NCBI GenBank assembly: GCA_003577145.1
Contig: QEUP01000009.1
Coordinates: forward strand, 1-64,000
Origin: Acidobacteriota bacterium
GTDB taxonomy: Bacteria; Actinomycetota; Acidimicrobiia; Acidimicrobiales; Microtrichaceae
Length of the DNA: 64,000 nucleotides
Reading direction: 5' to 3'
The position numbers were made by a program, and so were the translations under genes. Positions 51,159-59,826 of the stretch are shown here, piece after piece. Each line of letters begins with the position of its first letter. Positions within the stretch are counted from its first letter, which is position 1. The notes under the pieces are model-generated. The model was not told where the DNA came from, ran no database searches, and worked only from the letters and a program-made list of their open reading frames with translations.

Positions 51159-52325
51159 ATGCGGCGAGCGATGGGTGATCGGCAGTATCGGCTCCATGTT
51201 GCGCTGGTGCTCGGGGTGGTGGTCCTGTCGGTTGGCGCATCCTGCTCGGGCGGCGACACCGCCGGCGACGACTCGGGTGACGCAGGCGGTGGGCAAGGTG
51301 GTTCCGGGGAGGAGAGCATCGCCGTCAGCGTCGTGTTGCCGGAGCATCCCTACTGGTCCAACGCGGTGATCGTCGAGGATCAGGAGCTTCTCGACCGTCT
51401 CGCCGGTGAGTACGCCGCCCAAACCGGTGCGGCCACCGCGGCGGAGGTCGACGTGGCCCGATTCCTGTTCGGCTGGGTCCCGGTTCGGCTCTTCGATGCC
51501 ATCCTGGCAGGAGAGCTGCCCGAGGAGGACACCGGAGGCGCGCTCTGGGCGTTCCACCTGTCGGGCTACTACGGCGGGAGGTGGCTGCGCGACGAGATCA
51601 GCGCGGCCCAGCCCGACTCGATGATGGCCCGTTACTCGATCGAGCCGACCGAGCAGGGGTTCGCCCGGACGGTGGCGTCGGTCGAGCGCGGGCTTGCCGC
51701 TGCGGCGGGAAGCGACGAAGCGGTTCTCAGCCACTCGGAGTACCTGCTCTTCGAGGCCCCGGTCCTGGCCGGCGAGGACAGCCTGTTGTCGATCATCCCC
51801 TCCGGCCTGGTGAGCAACTTCGGGTACAACCAGGGCTACTACCTCGAGATCCTGGCGCACCCACCCGCGGGCGTCGCCGGCCCCGAGCAATACGCCGTGA
51901 CCTGCAATGGGCCCCTCTCGTGCGAATACCAGGAGCCGAAGCTCGCCGCGCTGGACTGGCTGCACCCGGTCGAGGTTGCCCTGGCCGACGGGGCCGACCC
52001 TGCCTATGCGGAGCTGGGGGACCGGATCATGCCGTTGCAGGAGGCGGCGGTACCGCTCGGTCGAGCGGTCTGGAGCATCGGGCTGTCGGTGGAGGGCTTC
52101 ACGCAGGAGGCCTATGACCGGTTGCTCGACATCAGCTCCTCCTACCTCGAGGACGTGCAAGCGGCGGGCCTCGCTGCCAGCAGGGTCATCGCCGAGCACG
52201 ACGTGGAGCTCGGCCGGAGGGTAGCAGTGGCCGGCGCAGCCATGGACGTGTGGCTGAGCGGCTACTTCGTCGGGCTGCTCGACTCCGGCGACGGGCCCAC
52301 GCTGCCCGAGTTGAGTGAGGGGTGA
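51159..52325 (+). CDS. Predicted lipoprotein of unknown function
   Basis: A 388-residue exported protein. The signal peptide HVALVLGVVVLSVGASC ends in a lipobox with Cys29, followed by a Gly/Asp/Ser-rich linker. The mature part (from about residue 55) is acidic, mostly helical in look, with motifs PEHPYWSNAVIVEDQELLDRL, HLSGYYGGRWLRDEI and LVSNFGYNQGYYLEILAHPP. I do not recognise the family. Start at 51159; the ATG at 51171 is an alternative. Its last 64 bases overlap the end of the FtsH-like gene on the other strand. Confidence 0.75.
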   Translation: MRRAMGDRQYRLHVALVLGVVVLSVGASCSGGDTAGDDSGDAGGGQGGSGEESIAVSVVLPEHPYWSNAVIVEDQELLDRLAGEYAAQTGAATAAEVDVARFLFGWVPVRLFDAILAGELPEEDTGGALWAFHLSGYYGGRWLRDEISAAQPDSMMARYSIEPTEQGFARTVASVERGLAAAAGSDEAVLSHSEYLLFEAPVLAGEDSLLSIIPSGLVSNFGYNQGYYLEILAHPPAGVAGPEQYAVTCNGPLSCEYQEPKLAALDWLHPVEVALADGADPAYAELGDRIMPLQEAAVPLGRAVWSIGLSVEGFTQEAYDRLLDISSSYLEDVQAAGLAASRVIAEHDVELGRRVAVAGAAMDVWLSGYFVGLLDSGDGPTLPELSEG

Positions 52326-54661
52326 CCTGGGTCGAGCCGCCGGTTGCCCTCGCTGCTGGCCACGACGTCGACAAGTCCTGCGCCGACCGGGGTGGGGATC
52401 TCGGGGAGGGGGATCCGGACACCTGTGTGCTCGTCGTGGGCCAGGGCAGCGACGGCGTGGTACTCCTCGGCCAGTTCCCGGAACCGGTCGACGTGATAGG
52501 CGGTGCCGTCGACGAGCGGGCCCGGTACTCCGTCGACGATGGCGGCGATGTCGTCGCCGCTCAAGGTCTTGTGCTTCTCGAGGGCATGTGCGACGGCGAG
52601 TACCTCGAGGCGATGCTCGGTGAGGAGCGCGTCCACCGCTCGGTACAGGCGGGCGAGGTTGGTCTCCACCCGCTCGCCGAGAGAGCCCTCGAGAAGCTTC
52701 TCGGCGTCCTCCTCGGACTTGCCGCTGCCCCCCAAGGAGAGCCCCATCTTCTTGGAGATGGCCTGGGAGGTGATGGTGGCGCCCATGCCGAAGTACCCCT
52801 CCATGTAGGTGGCAAGCTGAGTCGCCCCTTCGAGGTCGGCAGCGACTCCTGAGGAGTTGTCGCCGTTGAAGAACATCCGCTCTCCGGCAAGAGATGCCAG
52901 GGCGACCATGATGTCGGCCTCGAACTCGGACCGCCATTGGGTGTGCTGGTCCTCGGGCAGTACCGAGCTGACCATGCCGAGGTAGTTGCCGCCCTTCTCG
53001 ATCGTGGCGAGGTCTATGCGTGCGTGGCGCCGGAGGAAGTAGGCGGCGATCGCGTGGCTCGCCTCGTGCACCGCCACCGCGTGACGCTCGCGCTCGATGT
53101 ACTCGACGTCCTCGGGAGGCCCGAGATCCTTGAGTCGTTTCGCTTCGAGGATGTCCTCCCAGGTGATCGCATCGCGATCGTGGCGGATGGCGTTGATCAG
53201 CGCCTCGTTCACCAGATCCTTGATCACAGCTCCCGTTGCGAAGGGAGTCATCGTCGCCAGCTTGTCGACGTCGTTGTCGTCGAGGTCGTGTTGAACCTTG
53301 CTCAAGTAGCCACGGTAGGTGCGCTTGCGGCCTTCCTTCGAGGGATAGCCGACCTTGTACGTGCGGTCGATTCGGCCCGGCCTGAGCAGCGCCTCGTCCA
53401 GTGCTTCGGGCATGTTCGTCGCCATCATGATCAGGATCCGGTACTTGGGTGGGGGCTTCGGGCGCATGCCCAGGGCTCGCCTCACGTGACGGTTGAGGAT
53501 TCCGCGGGGCTTCTTGAGGCCCGACATCTCCGAAAGGAGAGCCTGGAGGGTGCCCGAGCCGCCGCCTCCTCCCATCATGAACCGGTTCTCGATGCGACCC
53601 GCCGGAGCTGTGGCATCCGTTGCACCGCCGGAGTGCCCCAGCAGGAGGTGTCTCGTGCTCGGTGAGAACCAGCGGGAATGATCCGACCAAGGGCTCGACG
53701 TGCCCTGGCCGAGCGTCACGCCGGCCAGTTGGCCGCGGTTTCCCAGGGAGTCGGCCTCATCGAGGAACATGATCACACCGCCGTAACGGAGTGCCAGGCG
53801 CCGGACCTTGCGGAACAGCCCCTTGACCTTCATGACCCCGACCCCCATGAACATGGATTGGAAGGCACCTGGGTCGACGAACACGAACGGCCTTCCCGTC
53901 TCGCCGGCCACTGCCTCGGCGATCAGTGTCTTGCCGGTTCCCGGCGGTCCCCAGAGGAGGATGCCACCGGGCACGAAGCCGCCTCGCTCCTCGATGCTCT
54001 CGGGATCCTCGAGGAACACCATGTTCTCCTTGACGCGCTCGAGTACCGCATCCTGGCCCCACACGTCGCCGAACCTGGTGTCGATGTCGTCAGGGAAGTA
54101 GGTGTCGACCCCGCCGCGTGAGAGGAACCAGAACAGGCCGACGAACTGGAAGATCAAGAAGAACGGCGCGAGCGCATACTGGAGGATGGTCGGCAGGTGA
54201 TCGACGAGGCGGTACGGCAGCTCGAACAGTGCGGTGAGCGGGCTCACATCGAACACCGCTCCGAGGACGACGCTGAGCGCTCCTAGCACCGCCAACGCCT
54301 TGAGCAGGCGGGCCAGCCGGTACCTGCTCCACGGGTCCATCCGGTCGAGACGGGCTTCGGCTCGACCGAAGATCGAGCGCTTCCAGAACGCGTAGTAGGT
54401 GGGGTTGCTCTCGGTCAGCACGAAGTGGAGCTGGCGAACCAGTTCGAGTCCGAAGAGGACCACCAGCCAGCGGTTGTTCATGGCGGTGTCGATGATCGAG
54501 TCCTGGAACGCCTTGATCGGGCTCCCACCGAAGTCGGCGAGCACGAGGAACAAGAAGGCGATGGCAATGAGGACCAGGAACTTCACCCGGTCCCACCAGG
54601 CCATGGGTTTGCGGAGCTCAGCAGGCGCCGCGCCCGGGTCCACGCTCGTCTTGGATGCCAT
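52262..54661 (-). CDS. FtsH-like membrane AAA+ zinc metalloprotease with AAA-domain insertion
   Basis: A 799-residue protein. About four N-terminal membrane helices (residues 28-44, 65-82, 122-138, 164-180) are more than FtsH usually has. The AAA domain has Walker A GPPGTGKT (238-245), Walker B MFLDEAD (298-304) and arginine-finger region RPGRID (427-432). The Walker B to RPGR distance is about 125 residues, roughly 60 more than in E. coli FtsH; the extra part is Gly/Ser/Pro-rich (about 305-405). The protease domain has HEASH (532-536) and the third zinc ligand in SSGVAADLEGATQLA. The Ser/Pro-rich C-terminus is disordered. The ATG at 54661 lies two bases after the upstream lipoprotein stop. 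It probably degrades membrane proteins, but is not standard FtsH. Confidence 0.87.
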   Translation of the reverse strand: MASKTSVDPGAAPAELRKPMAWWDRVKFLVLIAIAFLFLVLADFGGSPIKAFQDSIIDTAMNNRWLVVLFGLELVRQLHFVLTESNPTYYAFWKRSIFGRAEARLDRMDPWSRYRLARLLKALAVLGALSVVLGAVFDVSPLTALFELPYRLVDHLPTILQYALAPFFLIFQFVGLFWFLSRGGVDTYFPDDIDTRFGDVWGQDAVLERVKENMVFLEDPESIEERGGFVPGGILLWGPPGTGKTLIAEAVAGETGRPFVFVDPGAFQSMFMGVGVMKVKGLFRKVRRLALRYGGVIMFLDEADSLGNRGQLAGVTLGQGTSSPWSDHSRWFSPSTRHLLLGHSGGATDATAPAGRIENRFMMGGGGGSGTLQALLSEMSGLKKPRGILNRHVRRALGMRPKPPPKYRILIMMATNMPEALDEALLRPGRIDRTYKVGYPSKEGRKRTYRGYLSKVQHDLDDNDVDKLATMTPFATGAVIKDLVNEALINAIRHDRDAITWEDILEAKRLKDLGPPEDVEYIERERHAVAVHEASHAIAAYFLRRHARIDLATIEKGGNYLGMVSSVLPEDQHTQWRSEFEADIMVALASLAGERMFFNGDNSSGVAADLEGATQLATYMEGYFGMGATITSQAISKKMGLSLGGSGKSEEDAEKLLEGSLGERVETNLARLYRAVDALLTEHRLEVLAVAHALEKHKTLSGDDIAAIVDGVPGPLVDGTAYHVDRFRELAEEYHAVAALAHDEHTGVRIPLPEIPTPVGAGLVDVVASSEGNRRLDPGHPSLNSGSVGPSPESSSPTK

Positions 54662-54663
54662 CT

Positions 54664-55365
54664 CTAGTTCTCCCCGAGGGTCCATGAGGAGAAGATCCCG
54701 TCGATCTGCCCCTCGTTCTGTGAATAGCAGGCCGAGCTGCACTGCATGACCAGGCGGTACATCTGGGTGGTCGCCGGATCGAGCATCGCGAGTTGGTCGA
54801 TCGTCAACGGACCGTTCTCGCTCTGCACTGCCAGGATCATCCGACTGCCCCGGAAGCCGTCGGCGTTGGTGATCTCCTCGTAGTACGAGACCGTCACATC
54901 GTCAGACGTCTCTGCCAACTCGAAGGGATCACCCTGGTCGTCGAGGGCGGCGGCCCGCAGGAACTCGAAGTTGACGATGTCTCTGTCGTCGGCGTCCAAG
55001 GGCTTGATCTCGGCAAACCCTGCCGGGTGGGCCGGATCGGGATGACCGAAGTTGCCGGGTGAGGGCTCGGGTCCACCGTCGATGAACTCTATCCACTGAC
55101 CGGACTCGCCGGACTCGGTCCTGGCGTCACCGGTGAGCTCCACCGGGAAGCTCTCCCAGGTTTCGGGGATCTTCAGGAACAGTCGCTCGTCGCGGTTCTC
55201 GACGTACTCGTATCCGCTACCGCACGACGCGCCAAGTGCTGCCACCACGGCGACCGCCGTGACCAGCTTCCCCCGCCGACTCCGCCAAGTCCCTTGCTCG
55301 CAGCGATGTCGGTTGATGGACGTATTGTTCCGAACTCCGGGGCGCGTTCCAACGACCCCGGGCAA
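54664..55365 (-). CDS. Predicted lipoprotein upstream of the FtsH-like gene
   Basis: A protein of up to 233 residues. KLVTAVAVVAALGASC is a lipoprotein signal ending at Cys48. The mature part (ERLFLKIPETWESFPVELTG, GFRGSRMILAVQSENGPLT, QCSSACYSQNEGQIDGIFSSWTL) looks like an alpha/beta domain of the LpqN/PsbP-like type; this is inference. The only standard start in frame is a TTG at 55365, which gives an unusually long 33-residue region before the signal helix. It ends two bases before the FtsH-like start, so the two form an operon. Confidence 0.7.
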   Translation of the reverse strand: MPGVVGTRPGVRNNTSINRHRCEQGTWRSRRGKLVTAVAVVAALGASCGSGYEYVENRDERLFLKIPETWESFPVELTGDARTESGESGQWIEFIDGGPEPSPGNFGHPDPAHPAGFAEIKPLDADDRDIVNFEFLRAAALDDQGDPFELAETSDDVTVSYYEEITNADGFRGSRMILAVQSENGPLTIDQLAMLDPATTQMYRLVMQCSSACYSQNEGQIDGIFSSWTLGEN

Positions 55366-55455
55366 ACCCTAAAAGGTCTAAGTAGGGCTTAAAGGGTCTG
55401 TCGCCGTTCGTGGTGATGGCCGGTACTTCAGCCGCAACCGGTCGACACCGGGTGG

Positions 55456-56742
55456 TCATTCCTCTCCGAGCCCCGCGGCCGCAGCCAGGGTCATGGCCGT
55501 GACTATCCCGTCGAACTGCTTGCCCTTGCCGGTGCTGTGCGGGGATGTGTCGACGTCAGTGGCCTGGCCGCGAAGCGCCGCGACGGTTGCGTCTTCACGG
55601 CTCACGTGAACGAAGGGATCGTATTGGAACCACCGCATGGCATTGCCGTGGGTGATCTTGTCGATCTCCTCCCGCGGGAGTCCTTCGAGATAGCGCATGA
55701 CAGCCTCCGGAGCGCCAGGCCATACGGAGTCAGAGTGCGGGTAGTCGCATTCCCACGCGATGTTGTCGCTGCCGACCTGGTCCCTGATCCTGATCCCGGT
55801 GGCGTCGTCGATGAAGCAGCAAAGGACGTGCTCGCGGAACACCTCGCTGGGCAACTTGTCGCCGAAGTCCTGGTTCGTCCAGGCGCGGTGGTGTGAGTAC
55901 ACGTAGTCGACCCGCTCGAGGAAGTAGGGGATCCAGCCGATCCCACCCTCCGACAGGGCAACCTTCAGATCTGGGTACTTGCGGAGCACCGGTGACCACA
56001 GCAGGTCCGCGGCGGCTTGCACGATGTTCATCGGCTGGAGCGTGATCATGGCGTCGATGGGTGCCTCGATGGAGGTGATCACCACCTGCGACGACGACCC
56101 GATGTGGAGGCAGACCACTGTTGCGCTGTCGGAGCACGCCTTCCAGAACGGGTCCCAGTGCTCACTGTGGAAGCTGGGGAAGCCCAGCTTCTCGGGGTTC
56201 TCCGAGAAGGTGATCGCATGACAGCCCTTGGCTGCTACGCGCAGGACCTCCTCGGCCATCAGCTCGGGGTCCCAGAGCGGCGGGAGCGCGAGAGGTATGA
56301 ACCGTCCCGGGTAGGCGCCGCACCAGTCCTCGATGTGCCAGTCGTTGTAGGCCCTCAGGACGGCCAGCGCTAGCTCCTTGTCCTCCGCTCGTGCGAAGGT
56401 CTGGCCGCAGAACTGGGGAAACGAAGGGAAGCACATCGACCCGAGCAACCCGTTGACGTTCATGTCGCGGATCCGTTCATGGATGTCGAAGCAGCCCGGC
56501 CGCATGTCCTCGAAGGAGGTCGGATCGATCCCGTACTCCTCTGGCGGCCGGCCCGCGACCGCGTTGAGCCCGATGTTGGGCAGCTCCGTGCCCTCGAAGA
56601 GCCAGACATCGGTGCCGTCGACTTTGTGGACCACCCGCGGGAACGCCTCGGCGAGGGCAGCCGGCGTCCTTCCCTCGAAGAGGTCTGCGGGCTCCACCAC
56701 GTGGTCATCGACGCTGACGAGGATCAGCTCTTCGGGCTTCAT
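55456..56742 (-). CDS. Amidohydrolase family 2 (ACMSD-like) protein
   Basis: A 428-residue TIM-barrel metal hydrolase. LVSVDDHVVEP supplies the first metal ligands, VVCLHIGSSS a further His, KVALSEGGIGWIPYFLERVDY the central region, and NIAWECDYPHSDSVWP the metal Asp. Relatives include decarboxylases acting on aromatic or CoA-linked acids. The ATG at 56742 follows GGGGGAACGAG; the upstream extension is not supported. Divergent from menD across 104 bases. Confidence 0.87.
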   Translation of the reverse strand: MKPEELILVSVDDHVVEPADLFEGRTPAALAEAFPRVVHKVDGTDVWLFEGTELPNIGLNAVAGRPPEEYGIDPTSFEDMRPGCFDIHERIRDMNVNGLLGSMCFPSFPQFCGQTFARAEDKELALAVLRAYNDWHIEDWCGAYPGRFIPLALPPLWDPELMAEEVLRVAAKGCHAITFSENPEKLGFPSFHSEHWDPFWKACSDSATVVCLHIGSSSQVVITSIEAPIDAMITLQPMNIVQAAADLLWSPVLRKYPDLKVALSEGGIGWIPYFLERVDYVYSHHRAWTNQDFGDKLPSEVFREHVLCCFIDDATGIRIRDQVGSDNIAWECDYPHSDSVWPGAPEAVMRYLEGLPREEIDKITHGNAMRWFQYDPFVHVSREDATVAALRGQATDVDTSPHSTGKGKQFDGIVTAMTLAAAAGLGEE

Positions 56743-56846
56743 CTCGTTCCCCCGGGTCTGAGAAGACGTGTGCGTCCACCCTAACCTGACACTGCCGTCA
56801 GGTTCCACGGGGCACCCGCGGGCCGGGGCTCGTATGCTGCGCGAGG

Positions 56847-58586
56847 ATGGTTACCGAAGCGGCGACCTTCTGCCGGACACTCGTCGAGGAATGGGTCCGA
56901 CTGGGTTTGACCGACGCGGTGGTGTGCCCGGGCTCCCGCTCCGCTCCGCTGGCGCTGGCTCTCGACGAGGACCGGCGCTTGCGCACCCATGTGCACCAGG
57001 ACGAACGCTGCGGCGGATTCATGGCTCTGGGGCTCGGTCTGGCCTCGGGTCGTCCGGCGGTCGTGGTCACGACGAGTGGGACAGCCGCGGTGGAGCTTCA
57101 CCCGGCGGTGGTGGAGGCTCACCAGGCCTGCGTACCGCTGATCGCCTGCACGGCTGACAGGCCACCCGAGCTGCACGGCGTGGGCGCGCCCCAGACCATC
57201 GACCAACGGGATCTGTTCGGGCGGGCGGTGCGGTGGTTTGCCGATCCCGGCCCACCCAGCAGGCAGCAACGGGACAGATGGCGGCCGCTGGCGGCGCGGG
57301 CGGTGGCCGAGGCCACCAGCAGCCCGCCGGGGCCGGTGCACCTCAACCTCGCCTTCCGCGACCCGCTCGTCGGCGAGGCCGGGCCGGTCCCCGAGGAGCG
57401 CCCGGTGGAGCTGCGCGAGCTGATCACCCGTCGTCCAGGTGGGGATCTGCCGGCTCACAAGGTGGGCGAGCTCGTCGAAGTGCTAGGTCACTCGAGAGGG
57501 GTGATCGTTGCCGGGGTTCGCACCGTAGGGGACCGCCACGGCACGGCGGCAGTGCTGGCACTGGCCCAGCAGCTGGGATGGCCGGTCCTGGCCGATCACC
57601 AGAGCGGATGCCGGGTCCCGGATCCGTCTACTGTCAGCGCCTTCGACGCGCTGCTCCGTGTCACCGACTTCGCCGACCGTCATCGACCGGAGGTCGTGTT
57701 GCGTTTCGGGGGACTGCTCACCTCGCAGGCCCTCAACGAGTGGCTGGCAGGCTGCCCCGCCGAACAGATCGGCGTCGACCGCTACGGGCAGTTCGCCGAC
57801 CCCGAACGCAGCCTCGACCAGAGGATCACCGCCGATCCGGCCGCCGTGTGCCGGCAGCTCCTCGATCATGCCCACGAGGGCCACTCATCGCCTGCCTGGG
57901 TCGCCTCCTGGCAGCAGGCGGAGGCCGCCGCCGTCTCGGCGCTGGATGCCGTTCTGGGGGCCGCGGGTGAGATCAGCGAACCGGGTGCTGCTCGCGACCT
58001 GCTGGCCGCCATGCCTGCGGGTTCCTCCCTGGTCGTGTCGTCCTCCATGCCTGTGCGTTACCTCGAGCGTTACGGCCGGCCGAGGTGGGGCTGCCGTGTC
58101 CTGTCGAACCGCGGCGCCAACGGCATCGACGGAGTGCTCTCCACGGCACTCGGTGTGGCCGAGACGGGAGTGCCGACCGCCGCTCTGCTCGGGGACTTGG
58201 CGTTCCTGCACGACAGCAACGCACTCATCGGTGTGGCCGGCCGGCGTGTCGACCTGACCGTGGTGGTGATCGACAACGATGGCGGCGGCATATTCTCCTT
58301 CCTTCCCCAGGCGACCGCCGTTGCTCGACCGCGGTTCGAGAAGCTGTTCGCCGCACCGCACGCAGTCGACCTGTGTGGGCTGGCCGATGGCTTCGGTGCA
58401 AGGGCGCTGATGGTCTCCGACACCGATGCTTACCGCCAGGTGCTCGGTCGACGGTTCGACAGCCAGCCAGATGGCGGGCCCGACGTGATCGTCGTCGAGA
58501 GCGACCGCACACGTAACGCGGCGATCCACCGGGAGTTGAACCGAGTGGTGGAGGAGGCCGTGAAGGAGGCCCTCACGGCTGGATGA
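56847..58586 (+). CDS. menD: SEPHCHC synthase
   Basis: A 579-residue thiamine diphosphate enzyme that joins 2-oxoglutarate and isochorismate. VVCPGSRSAPLALAL is the N-terminal signature with the conserved Glu region in HQDERCGGFMALGLG. VVVTTSGTAAVELHPAVVEA is typical. NRGANGIDGVLSTALGVA and the following GDLAFLHDSNAL (diphosphate-binding) and VVVIDNDGGGIFSFLPQ complete the cofactor domain. Its end overlaps the convergent menF by 14 bases. Confidence 0.95.
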   Translation: MVTEAATFCRTLVEEWVRLGLTDAVVCPGSRSAPLALALDEDRRLRTHVHQDERCGGFMALGLGLASGRPAVVVTTSGTAAVELHPAVVEAHQACVPLIACTADRPPELHGVGAPQTIDQRDLFGRAVRWFADPGPPSRQQRDRWRPLAARAVAEATSSPPGPVHLNLAFRDPLVGEAGPVPEERPVELRELITRRPGGDLPAHKVGELVEVLGHSRGVIVAGVRTVGDRHGTAAVLALAQQLGWPVLADHQSGCRVPDPSTVSAFDALLRVTDFADRHRPEVVLRFGGLLTSQALNEWLAGCPAEQIGVDRYGQFADPERSLDQRITADPAAVCRQLLDHAHEGHSSPAWVASWQQAEAAAVSALDAVLGAAGEISEPGAARDLLAAMPAGSSLVVSSSMPVRYLERYGRPRWGCRVLSNRGANGIDGVLSTALGVAETGVPTAALLGDLAFLHDSNALIGVAGRRVDLTVVVIDNDGGGIFSFLPQATAVARPRFEKLFAAPHAVDLCGLADGFGARALMVSDTDAYRQVLGRRFDSQPDGGPDVIVVESDRTRNAAIHRELNRVVEEAVKEALTAG

Positions 58587-59826
58587 GGGCGGTCAGCAGC
58601 GGCTTCAGCTTCGCCCGGGTCTCCGCCAACTCGACCAGCGGGTCACTGTCGGCTACTACGCCCACCCCCGCGAACAGATGTGCCCGTCGGCCCTCGATCT
58701 CGGCGCTGCGAATGCCCACAGCCCACTCACCGAACCCGTTCCGGTCCACCCAGCCGACAGGACCTGCGTAGCGGCCCCGATCGAGGCCCTCCAACTCGAG
58801 TATCAACGCGCGGGCGGCTGAACGGGGTGAACCGCACACTGCCGGTGTGGGATGCAGCGCCGCCACCATCTCTGTCACCGCCGGGGCTGGGCTCGAAAGC
58901 CGGCCCTCGACGAGGCTGGCGAGATGCGACACGTTGGCCATCGGAACGACCGACGGCGAAGGTTGGTAGTCGAGGTAGGAGCACCAGGGCAGGAGCGTGT
59001 CGTGGACCATGTCGATGGTGATCTGGTGCTCCTTCCTGTCCTTCGGGGATGCCAGCAACTCCGCCGCCCGTTGCGCGTCGGTCCCGGGATCTCCTGTATG
59101 AGGAATGGTCCCGGCCATGGGGTGGGCCCGCACGACGTCGCCCACCCTCGACACGAGCAGTTCAGGGCTCGCCCCCACGAACCCCTCGATGCTGAAGAGG
59201 TAGCAGCCAGGGTAGGACTGCCGGAGCTCGCCGAGGACCGCCGCGAGAGGGATTGGGCCGTCGGCGCTGACCGTCACGCGGCGCGCCAGCACCGCCTTGT
59301 CGATGGCTCCGGACCGGACTCTCGCCCGGACCTGCACCACCAGTTCGCACCAGGCCTCAGCGGGGGTGGACGCAGCCACCTCGTATCGGGAGGGGAGCGA
59401 TCGGCCGGGCAACTCGACGCGGGGCGGCCGGACAGGAGCGGCAGCCGCCGGGTCGAGCGTCGTTCTCCAGCGGGCGCCGTCGTGGGACTGCCCACGGATC
59501 TCTGCGGGGACCACCAGTGTCGCCGGCGCGTCCGTGTCGAATGGGAGAGCGCCGAACGCAACCGGACCGCGACCCGGTGAGGTGGGATCTGCATCGGGGG
59601 CGATGTCGGCCCCTATGGCTGCGAGAGCCGCCGGGATCTCAGAGATGTGATCGGTCCAGGGCGGCGGCAGGTCTATCCGTTGAGCCAGCCCTCTTCCCGC
59701 CAGCGCGCGCTCCGGACCGGCGAACAGGACCCCGTCGTGGGCGGCGAACTCGACCATGTCGGTATCTACGTCCGCTGCGGAGGTGCGTGCCCGCAGCTGG
59801 GTGGACGGATCGGGCGGCTGGTTCAT
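58573..59826 (-). CDS. menF: Isochorismate synthase
   Basis: A 417-residue chorismate-utilising enzyme. KAVLARRVTVSADGPI, YLFSIEGFVGASPELLVSR, VRAHPMAGTIPHTGD, ALHPTPAVCGSPR and GWVDRNGFGEWAVGIRSAE are the isochorismate synthase signatures. Chorismate to isochorismate is the first committed menaquinone step. The ATG at 59826 overlaps the menG stop by four bases. A salicylate role (EntC-like) is possible, but convergent menD and upstream menG favour MenF. Confidence 0.92.
   Translation of the reverse strand: MNQPPDPSTQLRARTSAADVDTDMVEFAAHDGVLFAGPERALAGRGLAQRIDLPPPWTDHISEIPAALAAIGADIAPDADPTSPGRGPVAFGALPFDTDAPATLVVPAEIRGQSHDGARWRTTLDPAAAAPVRPPRVELPGRSLPSRYEVAASTPAEAWCELVVQVRARVRSGAIDKAVLARRVTVSADGPIPLAAVLGELRQSYPGCYLFSIEGFVGASPELLVSRVGDVVRAHPMAGTIPHTGDPGTDAQRAAELLASPKDRKEHQITIDMVHDTLLPWCSYLDYQPSPSVVPMANVSHLASLVEGRLSSPAPAVTEMVAALHPTPAVCGSPRSAARALILELEGLDRGRYAGPVGWVDRNGFGEWAVGIRSAEIEGRRAHLFAGVGVVADSDPLVELAETRAKLKPLLTALIQP

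Noticed and set aside
51144-53690. Long open frame (848 codons) on the minus strand over the lipoprotein and FtsH-like genes
   Set aside because: Different frame of the same strand as the protease; Arg/Pro-rich shadow sequence with no motifs.
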